A stretch of 64,000 nt of DNA from Trichaptum fuscoviolaceum (Eukaryota > Basidiomycota > Agaricomycetes > Hymenochaetales > Trichaptaceae). The position numbers and the translations under genes were made by a program. The DNA lies in contig CAJSYZ010000004.1 of assembly GCA_910574455.1 (NCBI GenBank), positions 496,001 through 560,000 on the forward strand, in the 5' to 3' direction. Positions 1 through 9,573 of the stretch are shown in pieces. The notes beneath the pieces were generated by a model. It worked only from the letters and a program-made list of their open reading frames with translations, had not been told where the DNA came from and did not search any database. Each line of letters begins with the position of its first letter. Position 1 is the first letter of the stretch.

Positions 1-1040
1 GCCATCAGAACAAACAAATGCAAGTAGAGTATTGCTTCTTTGAATTCTGTTGCCACACTGGCACTGTCAGTGCCAGTGGCAGTGGGATCATGATGTGCCT
101 GAGGTGCCTGCATAACATTAGTTATGCTACCATTGTCATGCTTCAAGTTTGCTTTTTGGGATACGTCAGTTGCATTGACACGCACCGCCTTGTCCTCATA
201 CATACATATGGAGGTACTTGGCTAGTCAGGCACTATCAGTTTATTATCATACCCGTAGCATTCACTGATTACGACTACTTCCAGCTGTGCCTCGTGGTGT
301 GTTATTATTGGTGAACGGCATAAACTTGAAAGTTTGAGTTTATAACAGTCTCCACTTACTAGTGAAAGCAATGCAGGCGATAAGGACCGTAGTATAATTT
401 CAGGATTCGGTAAAGTACTCTAGTACATTTGACTGCAAGACGCGTGTCTGTATTCGATGTTGGGAAAAGACGCTGACGGATTTCATTACTCTCTCCATAT
501 ACAAGTTAAATCAAAATCATTGAATAACGGCTTTCGGGTACACTGGTCTTGACAGGCTGCACCGCTTCTACCAAATGCATCTTGAAGCAACAATAGTGAT
601 AGTTGGATATTGAGACCTATTAATTGTTTGATTGAGCCGATATGTGGTCCCGGTACACATCGGACAGGTCTGAGAAGAAGTGCCAGTATGTTTGCCTATG
701 CCAGTGACACTGGCAGGTTCAAGTGCAGTATACTACCACGCGTATTACTTTGCCACCGCCACTGCCTTCAGTTTACCAGAGTAGCTCGAGTACACCTTAT
801 CTTTCCTTCAACTACTGTGGTAGATTGACAAGCTTATCAGAAGTTAAATACAGAGAATATGCATACGCTGCGAGTTAACCCAGGCCCTCATCACAGACAC
901 AAAACCTGGGCGCCACCCTCATCCAACTGCTTAACTGCCACATCGCCACTGTGTCGATACATATCAATTACCTTTCATTCCTTCTCGATTGCTACGGTAC
1001 AATCTGATCACCTAGCTCTGTTGAGATCCGTCCTCAACAT
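1..1040. other. No recognisable gene, window start
   Basis: Only short open frames without family motifs were seen here on either strand. A G/C-rich motif built from CAGTGCC/GGCAGTG units lies near 58-86. Nothing else could be supported. Confidence 0.4.
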
Positions 1041-1062
1041 CATCCTTCCCGCGCCTATTGAT

Positions 1063-1069
1063 CTATAAA
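1063..1069 (+). promoter_or_regulatory. Relic TATA box of the decayed subtilase
   Basis: The motif CTATAAAATGCGCAAC lies just ahead of the subtilase relic. It matches the TATA region of the related gene at 13.57 kb (CTATAAAACGCGCAAC). This shows that the promoter was copied together with the coding sequence. Confidence 0.5.
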
Positions 1070-1129
1070 ATGCGCAACCTCGACCAGCAAACCTCCGCTT
1101 CGTAAACCTTGCACACAATCAATACTATC

Positions 1130-1855
1130 TCGGACGCTACACGCCGTTGCCTTCCTTACGGCGGGGGCGGTGTTTGCCACTCCCTTCGAAGAGCTCCCTG
1201 GTCACCAGGACCTCATACGTTGTGCCCCTGTACATCCCGTCCGCGCCTGCGCATGACCTGATTAGCAACTCTTATATCAGAATGCTTAAAGCGAGGTCAC
1301 ACCCTCCAACTTTGCCTCGCATGTCCATTCGAGGAGTTGTCAGTCAAGCGTACCCCACCAAGACAGAGAATGACATCAATGTCGCGCAGCATCATCGAGC
1401 ACGGATACGCTGGATTTCGCAGGATGGCCTGAGAATAATCCGCCACCGACCAGCCAGAGGTCAAATACGTCGAGCAGGACCAGCTCGCACATGCTTCAGA
1501 CGCCCAACAGAACTTACCCTGAGTACCAATTCAGTTGCTAGAGTCCTTAAGAAATGCTTTGCTCACTTGCTATGCCTTTCTGCTCCCAGGGGCGGCCGAT
1601 TTAAAAGCCCACGATCACCAATCACGAGCGCAACAGGAGTGCAGGAGTTACGGTTCACATCATCGACCCCAGCGTCTACGCGTCCACCGCCGCCATCGTC
1701 GATTTTTACAATTCGTCTCCCGCGGCAACTGCGCTGACCATTCAGTGGCAACGAGCACAATCCCTGGCGGGAATGCGAACTTGAGCAACTGGGGGATATA
1801 TATCAACATTAACCGCTCGGGCCACCATATCATGAGTACGGCAGCCTTCCTATAG
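1130..1855 (+). pseudogene. Decayed proteinase K-like subtilase copy
   Basis: DNA and broken reading frames match the subtilase at 13.65-15.26 kb in the same order. The signal-peptide region comes first, then the propeptide start (PLYIPSAPAHDLISNSYI), then short stretches around the catalytic Asp region, and finally the piece equivalent to FSNWG. The equivalent of the start codon is lost, and several frame changes and internal deletions remove the His, Asn and Ser active-site blocks. The longest open frame (1147-1737) mixes frames and is not a real protein. I infer a dead duplicate of the 13.65-kb gene, since the two agree over the TATA region, leader and propeptide. Confidence 0.75.
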
Positions 1856-1869
1856 CTGCATTGCACTCC

Positions 1870-3900
1870 AGACTGTTCCTGGTTCCTGATATACCTCTTA
1901 GAATGCTTGCGGCAAATTGGATAAAGCCATCAACGAGTCTGTGTGAACCTGGACTGAGTTTACTTGCTGAGGGAGAAGAAGCACAGTGAAAAGCATGTCT
2001 GTTCTGCGATTGTCACCTTGGATTGATAGATAACGAAACGAAAGATATTTGTGGCGGACGTTGCCACTCACATGACGCGATCTTCAGCTGCTTCCGCCGC
2101 CAGATGATTGTGATACGTAAAGGTGATAATAGATGGAAGAATGGATCGGACTTGTCAGCAATAATTAAGTACATCGCCGTGAAACGGAGTAGCATGTTAC
2201 TCACATATTTCTTGCCCACTGCAAAGAACTAGCAGCATGCGAGACTCACGAAAGCCGAACAGCCCTTCACCACCGCTGACCGCCTAACTCAACACTGCAA
2301 TTCCGTCCGGTCGATATATCTGTACCGTATGTACGCCAGATCTCAGATGTAATGCAAATTGCGAAGTCGAAAGCAACCATAAAACGTACCTCCTGGCCGT
2401 CAAATGCCCGACGCACAACCAAAACGCAATCTGTGACGAAAATCAAATTCTCGCCCCGGCGCTTTGCTTGATCACAATCGTCTTTTCGATAGTGATGGTG
2501 GTGGCTGGCTTCGGTGGAGGTTAAGAGGCGGTGAGTGGACACGAATAGCAGGACGTTGGAGAAGAACCAGGTCCGTGCCGGTGACTGTGGAAGCCTAACC
2601 GACAATGCGTAAGTCCGCCCGGGCACCGATGAGCGCGTTGTGCAGCTCTGCGTTTGCGGACGACGGCCAACAGCGAGCTCAACGAGCTCGAGAGCGTCGA
2701 CGACGCCGACGATGGTGGTCGTGGATGGAGGAGAAGATGGGGAGACAGCTCGAAGGGAACCGAATATACAATTAAAGTCGTGACATTCTAAAGATCTAAT
2801 TCCGGTAAATTGTGGCTGAAGTAATCATTCCACGTGGCAAACTTCAAGTTGCTTATTGTCCGTTAATTTTTTCTTCCAGTCCTTCTCCGTTTTCTTTTTC
2901 TTTCACTTGAGCTTCCATCTCAAAATCTATTCACTAAGCCTCAGAGCCTCTTTAATGACTTAATCTCGACTAAATGACCAGCAAAAACTCACATTCAACA
3001 AAGTGCTTCCGGTCGCCGGCAACCTAGAGTGGTAGTATACAACTTTAGGTATTGATCTAGGGCCAACACGCACCGCTGTGGGTGAACTGGCAACAAGCTG
3101 CAGCATTCCTTGTTCCCCAGAAGATCAATATCGATAGCCTCCCTGCACCATGCTGCTTTTGCTGAGCTGGCCTTGCGATGAACTCGGAATCCTGTGCTGG
3201 CTGCCTATTCTAATGGAACAAGATGTGATCATGATGTTGACGATAACCATTCGGCGGCTCCCATACCAACGATATCAATCAGATCCTTCAATGCTATAAA
3301 AGAACAGCCCACGCCCCTATAGTCCATCCTCGAAGCCCAGATTAGGATCTTTGGAGAGGAGTGCGTGTGGAAGATGCATGGTTGTGGGTGGGCGGCGAAG
3401 AAGGCTCAGATCAATCCGTGCGATCGTCTTTCTCTTTCCCATAATAACCGTGGCCTTCTTATATCTTGATCGACTTCTCTTCTAGGTGCTGAATACCGGG
3501 CCTACTCGGTTACAACCCGATCCCTCTCCTTTGCCCGTTCATGCTTCGATCAGATTTCTTTTTCAAGGTTACTTCTGTGCGATCACGCCTACAAATTCTC
3601 CCTGGCTCGGGGAAGCGTCCCTTCCCTCTCAGAATATCTGTGCGTCTCCATAATCGTTTGGAGACTTATTGCTATCTGTAGGGGAAGGTACATTGCACTA
3701 CGATTTCTTGATCACGTTGATGCTTAAAGTACCTCTGCTCCTCTGTCAATGGCGCGAAAAATAGTTACCCTTCACCTCCTCTCAAATCCTATCTCATTCT
3801 TCCTAGATCAAGACCACGCTATTCTCAAGTCAAGAAGACTATAATTTGTTAATAAAGCTCTACAACAAAGCTAAAGTCTACTGAATCTATATCGTTTGGG
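1870..3900. other. No recognisable gene; contains one copy of a dispersed repeat
   Basis: No open frame here carries a family motif. The 119-aa minus-strand frame at 2267-2626 is unremarkable. The part 2862-3046 is repeated at 12.27 kb and is listed separately. Confidence 0.4.
2862..3046 (+). repeat. Dispersed repeat, copy 1
   Basis: This stretch matches 12275-12450 in the same orientation. Shared runs include TTTCACTTGAGCTTCCATCT, GTGCTTCCGGTCG and CGGCAACCTAGAGTGGTAGT. Divergence and small indels indicate an old duplication. No coding capacity or terminal repeats were seen. Confidence 0.75.
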
Positions 3901-3956
3901 AGTAACCGTTATCCTATGATCACAACTTATCGTTTACATCATGGCAGTAACTCCTA

Positions 3957-5663
3957 TTATGGAGTAGTAACTAGCAAGGTCACATCACCTACATCCATTG
4001 TACCAGATCCAGTGCTGCTATCTGACCCAATGCTAGTGCGGTCCGCAGTGCCGTTCAAAAAATTGTTAATTATGGTCTTGGTGTTTCTCTTTACTTCTTC
4101 TGTTCCGGAATTACTTGCGATCTTGAGTGCTGGCTTATTGAATACGGCTGAATTTGGAATGAGCCATTGATGGTGAGACTTCCCTGATGTTCCCGTCATT
4201 CTGTATGCAATACCTTGACTTGCAGTCTTTAGGTAGTCTGCATAGACACTGCAAGCGAAGCAGTTGAGCTTGCTGACACCAATAGCATTGCCAATGATTA
4301 CTATGCCCTTAAGGTTGAGGTACGCTAGAAGTGCCACCTCGCAGTGCAAAGAAGGCCGCCATTTCATGCCATCGTTGAAATTAGCGTCCTTGCAGAATGC
4401 AGTGATATTGTCAATTGCGCTCTTTTTCTTCGGATCAGCAGCTGGCAGCGTGTTTGTGAACTCTTCTTTGAACCAATTGATAAATGTTTTTCCGGTGATC
4501 GTGATTGACGGTTGAGCTGTACTGAATAATTGGGCTAATGTATCGGTTGTTGCAACCCAGGTGGGCTCCCCAAACTCAATGGAGCTTGAATTTCCCCCAG
4601 CCAGATCGATCTTGAGCTTAAGGTATGTTATCCCCTTGGTGAGGAATAACTGTGGCCCAGCAGAGTAGCGTAAGACCCTCCACAGGCGGCGGCGTAGCTT
4701 CATGAATTTTTTCAGAGAAACACCGTCCGGCATAGGCGGTGCTTCCAGTGGGTCTCGCTTAATGACGCCATCAATGGGCTGAAGTAGATATTTACAGCTG
4801 TTGCACATGTCTTTTAGAAGTGCCAGCTTCAACTCTGTCGTATTAAGAGTTCTCGCCGATGGATTAGCACTCATGACATTTGTGCTATGAGTCTTGAGAG
4901 TCGCAATGCGTATGTCAAGGATTTTCTCAGGAGTCATATTCTTGCCGCCCGCACCCGTTGGGGGAACTTGCTCGACAAAGTCCGTATCTTTGAGCAAATT
5001 TAGCTGTCCCCAATATTTAATAACTTTACCAACAACATCTGCCCTGTCAGCCACTGGGAAAACCTCCTTGACCTTTGATATCTTTGAGGCCGCTCTTGGC
5101 CACCCGCGCTCGACAACTACTCGCATGAGATCATCTACCGCCTTCGTCAAATTCGCTTTATTAGTAGCTCCACTGTAGAACGTTCCGTCTTGTTGAATCT
5201 TTTCATTGAGTATCTTAACAAAAGCTTTTCCGAAATCCTTGTTCTGTGCTGTGGTATTGTTCCCCTTATTATTCGCGACAAGTAGCTCGATCTTCGCCGG
5301 AACGGCAGCTGGTGGTGCTGCAGGAGCTTTCGACTTAGCAGCGGCGGCGAAGTTCATCTTGACAGGGGCTGAGGCTGTCCCAGACTTGGGAGCAGAAGCA
5401 GAAGCAGCAGCAGCAGCAGGTGGCGCTGCAATTCCTGGAGATAACTTAGAAGCCACTGCGGCGACATCGCCTTTAACATCTAGCGCAAAGCATTGAGCTA
5501 TCCATTCCATGATGAACATGTACTCGTCTTCCTTGATTTCATCTACAGTACGAGGGTCCCTTCTGTGATTCTGAATCCAAGATTGTTGATGTCCCACAAG
5601 TTGAGCTGAAGTAAGAAGAAGGGCGATAGTCTCGTTTTGAGAATTGCCTTTGATTTGTGCCAT
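3957..5663 (-). CDS. dlpA copy 1: OTT_1508-like deaminase-domain protein, long type
   Basis: Single-exon gene of 568 aa. The C-terminal half holds a zinc-deaminase signature: LHCEVALL (H440, E442) and, 26 residues after the Glu, NCFACSVY (C468, C471), preceded by IGVSKLNC. This layout fits the OTT_1508-like deaminase family, which is expanded in basidiomycetes. Residues about 75-125 are an Ala/Pro/Lys-rich low-complexity linker. Residues about 320-350 hold KLRRRLWRVLRYSAGP, which is shared in weaker form with dlpB. The tail is Ser/Gly-rich. There is no signal peptide or membrane segment, so a cytosolic or nuclear location is likely. The gene is divergent from dlpB copy 1, with starts about 1.08 kb apart. 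Substrate and role are unknown. The protein is clearly related to, but diverged from, the copies at 45.4 and 58.5 kb. The Met in MAQIKGNSQNE is chosen because the other copies begin MATQIKGNSQNE. Confidence 0.85.
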   Translation of the reverse strand: MAQIKGNSQNETIALLLTSAQLVGHQQSWIQNHRRDPRTVDEIKEDEYMFIMEWIAQCFALDVKGDVAAVASKLSPGIAAPPAAAAASASAPKSGTASAPVKMNFAAAAKSKAPAAPPAAVPAKIELLVANNKGNNTTAQNKDFGKAFVKILNEKIQQDGTFYSGATNKANLTKAVDDLMRVVVERGWPRAASKISKVKEVFPVADRADVVGKVIKYWGQLNLLKDTDFVEQVPPTGAGGKNMTPEKILDIRIATLKTHSTNVMSANPSARTLNTTELKLALLKDMCNSCKYLLQPIDGVIKRDPLEAPPMPDGVSLKKFMKLRRRLWRVLRYSAGPQLFLTKGITYLKLKIDLAGGNSSSIEFGEPTWVATTDTLAQLFSTAQPSITITGKTFINWFKEEFTNTLPAADPKKKSAIDNITAFCKDANFNDGMKWRPSLHCEVALLAYLNLKGIVIIGNAIGVSKLNCFACSVYADYLKTASQGIAYRMTGTSGKSHHQWLIPNSAVFNKPALKIASNSGTEEVKRNTKTIINNFLNGTADRTSIGSDSSTGSGTMDVGDVTLLVTTP

Positions 5664-5824
5664 TCTAAAGGATGTGGATAATAAGATTCAGTACACGTAT
5701 CTGTATTTGAGAGCAAAGAGAATGGACGTACTCTGATCAGTATTGCGAGTAAAGTTGTGCTGAAAGTGTTTTCTTTTATGACGGTGGAAGTTTGTTGATT
5801 ACTCTGAGGTTCCAAGGCGTACCA

Positions 5825-5831
5825 TTATATA
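5825..5831 (-). promoter_or_regulatory. TATA box of dlpA copy 1
   Basis: Read on the minus strand the site is GCTATATAATGG, about 165 bp before the start codon. The other two dlpA copies have GCTATATAACGG at the same distance, inside a conserved block next to GGTTCCAAGGCGTACC. Confidence 0.65.
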
Positions 5832-6742
5832 GCTTTTTCGGAACACTGCAGAGATTTTGCATTGCACGAAGACAGTTGTGAGTATGCGTCTCCATCTGTG
5901 TGGAAGCGCGGTAATCCTCCGGAAAATGTGCATAGAATAGCTAGTGTCATGGCTTTGCAGTGCAATGCTATTTCTCCAAGGGCCATAGACCTTCAGCAAG
6001 CGTCTCATTAGGAATGTCGGCCGACGATCTACTAGCTCAGAAGCATCGTCATCCTCAATCACAAAAGGACAGATCTGAGGCGACATTCGCTTTGCTTTCT
6101 ATTTTGGGGTTAGGAGTGGGCTTGGGACGCCGTGGGACATCAAGAGCGCTGATTTCTCGATGATCTCCATACGGATCCAGTGGCGAGGTGAGTGTGCAAT
6201 GATGGCACAGTATAATTGGTAATGGAGCGTAGATATATGAGGTGATCGCGCCGTGAAAGGGCTTTGCCGTAGTCCCAAGGGGATAACGTCGGACAAAGAA
6301 GGGAAAGGAAAGTCTCACCGAGTCGGTGCCGCTGAGTGACATTGACTACTACTACTACTGTACTATTAAAACGGACTACTAGTAGTAGACGTGACAGCAG
6401 TAGTCACACAGTGAACTGGATTGAATTGGATTTTTTTTCTTTTCGCTCAGTACTATTAGTATCACAGATATTCAGATGTAAGTTGAGGCAGCAAGGATAT
6501 TTTATGAGTTTTTCATCTTTGTACACTAAATGATCAGTCAGCAATCTCACTTTGTACCAATCGGACGCCCTGCCGTGTGTCCCCCGGAGGCGGTAGCATC
6601 GAGATGTTTTCAGCATGGAGAAATTGCAAACCTCCCCTCGCCACTTGGTCACAGCCTCAGCGAGCAGACAAATATAAGCTCAAAGCATTTCACATTAATC
6701 ATTCCCATCTGACATCTACTCACTCTTGAGGCTTTCGGTAGG
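5832..6742. promoter_or_regulatory. Shared intergenic region of the dlpA/dlpB pair, copy 1
   Basis: The roughly 0.9 kb between the two divergent genes aligns with 47.28-48.17 kb. Conserved blocks include GTCTCCATCTGTGT, GCATAGAATAGCTA, GTCTCATTAGGAATGTC, CCGACGATCTA and CAGATCTGAGGC. This exceeds what core promoters alone need, so it may hold common control sites for both genes or an unrecognised transcript. An ATATAAG motif about 70 bp before the dlpB start is a possible dlpB TATA box. A short ACT trinucleotide run lies near 6345. Confidence 0.5.
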
Positions 6743-8184
6743 ATGGCATCACCAATTGTGCGTACAATATTAATCCCCTTCTGCAAACTGCGGCTCATTC
6801 ACCTATCTAGTATCCAAGCGTTGCACAGCAGAAGGAGCTCTGTGCAAATGCTCGCATCGTGCAGAAGCTTCAGAATCCCGTACTGTATATCCCTAGAAGC
6901 TCAGAAATCACAATAAGGCCAAAAAGTGCCGCCAAACAGGACCAGAAGCTTTGCGATGCGCTCTCATGGATAGCTCTGACCTTTGTACGAGAGGCAACTG
7001 GCAGGGATGTAGCCATATGCCTAAATCTAGCCAAGCCCTTAGAGCTCTTTGTATCTGACAATCTAGGAAGCAAACAGACTCCGGGCGACAAAGACGTTAC
7101 GGAGTTCCTGATCTATATCATAACCATTGCTCTAAATGCATTGATGAAGGAGAAAGCCAACTATACGCCTCATACGCAACAAGTTTACAAAAAGACAATT
7201 GACAGGATGGTAGGACTGAACTGGAAAAGGATTGGCAGAAAGATGGCGAAGATCAGCTCCGTACTGAAATACCATCAACCTTCCACTGGTCTGCAACGAT
7301 TTCTGGAAACTGAGCTCGTACTCTGGGCGGAAACTCGGAAAAGAGTCGGGCTACCCACGGAGATGTTTAATGCACTACAGAAAGAGAGAGACCCTAAAAT
7401 CTCCAGTACTGATGGAGACAGCAATGTTGCCCTTTTGAAGAAATCTCTCTCTAGTATCTTTGATCTGTCCAGAAGAGTTGCTACCGTCGCCACGAAAGAT
7501 CGCGAGAAGACCGTAAAGTCTCTCTATGATTTGTTTGTTCAGGACTGCAAATACGTGGAGAATTCAAATTTTCTCAGTGACCCGAATCGCTCAAGTTCAA
7601 ACAAAGAATATATGTACCCCTTTGTCAAGCTACGACGCAGAATAAGGAATCTTACCAAGTATAACGCCGGTGCCTTTTCGTTCCTAGACGACGGCATCAA
7701 GTACATTCAGAAGCTTGTCGGAGAGCATAATGATCCAAGCAACATCTTGAAATTTACTTTTATTGGAAATTCACCCGGGTTCGACATGATGGGCCCTCAA
7801 AAAATTAGTTGGCCGAAAACCCCTACTATCCGCAACGTTGAAGGAGCAAGTTTGTGGACAGAAAATACGCAATTCGATGCCCATGTTCATTGCGAGACTG
7901 CAATGGTATATTACATCATTAAACGCGGTCTACCGCCACTTCGAGTGATTGGATCCTCCACACCAGCGTGTAATGCATGCAATGACTTCATCGGAGCCGT
8001 CTCTCAGGCTGGACAGACTGGGACTATCTACTACGCTTGGAAGCTCCCTCCAAAGTCAACCAAGGAGGAGTATGACTGGCTGATGATACCAACCAATACC
8101 AGAGATCCGATGAAAGAATGTTTTGAGACGGTCCACACGAGAGTAAAGGAGAGGGCACAAATTTATATTGATGGACAGCAGTGA
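6743..8184 (+). CDS. dlpB copy 1: OTT_1508-like deaminase-domain protein, short type
   Basis: Two-exon gene. Exon 1 (6743-6757) encodes only M-A-S-P-I; the intron is 6758-6810 (GTGCGT...CTAG); exon 2 is 6811-8184. The joined frame gives 462 aa, beginning MASPIYPSVAQQKELCANAR. The same structure is kept in the other two copies (MASSTYPNVTQQQELCANAR), which is strong support. The deaminase signature is HVHCETAMVYY (H365, E367) and ACNACNDF (C392, C395). Upstream lies KLRRRIRNLTKYNAGAFSF, matching the dlpA segment KLRRRxxxxxxYxAG. There is no signal peptide or membrane helix. The most likely role is a nucleoside or nucleic-acid deaminase acting with the divergent dlpA product, which is an inference. 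A longer frame opening at 6859 uses GTG and misses the true first exon. Confidence 0.85.
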
Positions 8185-9573
8185 TAACGAAGTGGAATGA
8201 TCTACTGAACATGTATTACTAGCCAACTTCTGCTGTGATGATCGCAACCCTCTTACAGCTCACTCAGTTCTTCACCCGTAATATCATACATGCAGCACAG
8301 GACTTAGCAATGCATATCTTTGGCATCTACAGAATTATGTAGTTAGTCTCTTAGTTAATGTAGAAGTCGCGAATATCGTTGAAGACAAGTAATCCAAATA
8401 AAGAAATTGTATAATGACTAAACTACTAGTAGGCAGTGCACCGCCCCAAGCAATGTTCCACCAGCGAAGTATGCGCTTAATAGCGGCCGGACTCCTAAAA
8501 TCCTCGTTATAGTGTATCATTTTGAACGTCTCGGTATCTGCGCCCGTATCTATCACGAGTTTAGAAGCTATAGACAGTGATAAAGACGGTCCGCCGGATC
8601 TAATGCTCCCCATCGGAGTGATTGAAACTAGATCAGCAAGATAGAGAAGAAAAGAATGGAAGTGCAGCAAGTTTCAAGGTGTTTTTCATTTTACTTCGAA
8701 CATCTGACAGGTTGGCCGATTAATAGAGTGAGTGTTTCGCAGCCTTCAGAGAAATGTGCGATACTTACCTTTGTGTACATTATATAGACCATAGAGGGAT
8801 CCAATGTTGTAATTACACCATTCGTTCAGTGTGTGCCCGCGTTCGCGATCTCTCACTATCCGCCCCACTGCGTTAGTACTCAGAAAGACCGTCCGGACAC
8901 GAGAGAGTGGAAGAGCAGTTCGGCGAGGGACGGCTTTGGCCTTCTCGGAAAGTTTCACAAGCATGGAGACAGTTTTATTCGGACGAATAAGACTAATTCT
9001 CAGATAGTGCCCCGTATCCCGGTAATCGGAGTGACCAAGGAGTCAACGAGGATGAGGACAGACGCCTCAGACGCAGCGTACAGCAATTCTGGGACAGGAA
9101 AAGGTGCTGCAAGAGTGTCATGGTATTTTAGCAAGAGCGTGATAGCAAAAGCCAGAAGCATTGTGGTGAATATTGAGGATTTTCGAGCGTGGACAGATGT
9201 CCAAGTTCAGGGATATTTGAGCAGAGCTTTCGGCTTCGCTTCAATTACGATGCAATTTACTGCGGATATCGAACGACAACGCACATAACAGTTTGCAAGC
9301 GCACCATTATTGTCACGGAAGATCTGTAATTGAATAAGCATACGGGAATTGAAAACGTCCTTCCTTTGTTATTGCACCCTGCCTTTCCAGAGCTCAAAAG
9401 ACCTCGGAAGCCCAATCGTGCGCTTGACTGCATTGCAACAGAGGGAGTGAGTATTGTGGTGATGCAATTTCACGTACGGTTATGAGCAAATGGCAGCCAC
9501 CGCAGCGTCACGGTGGGTCATCGTAACTGAAATATGTAGGTTATACTTTTGACGCCAGGAGAGGTCACTAGCG
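8185..9573. other. No recognisable gene; unidentified open frames
   Basis: A 111-aa minus-strand frame (8335-8670) and a 151-aa plus-strand frame (8833-9288) occur here. Neither shows a family motif, a signal peptide or convincing splice partners. Either could be an exon of an unrecognised gene. Confidence 0.3.

Noticed and set aside
5206..5496. Long Ala-rich open frames opposite dlpA (also at 46679-46966 and 58643-58930)
   Set aside because: These are antisense shadows of the Ala/Pro-rich linker of dlpA; they repeat wherever dlpA is present and have no independent support.
6859..8184. dlpB copy 1 beginning at 6859
   Set aside because: That frame opens with GTG. A 5-codon first exon at 6743 joined across a 53-bp intron gives an ATG start and is conserved in all three copies.
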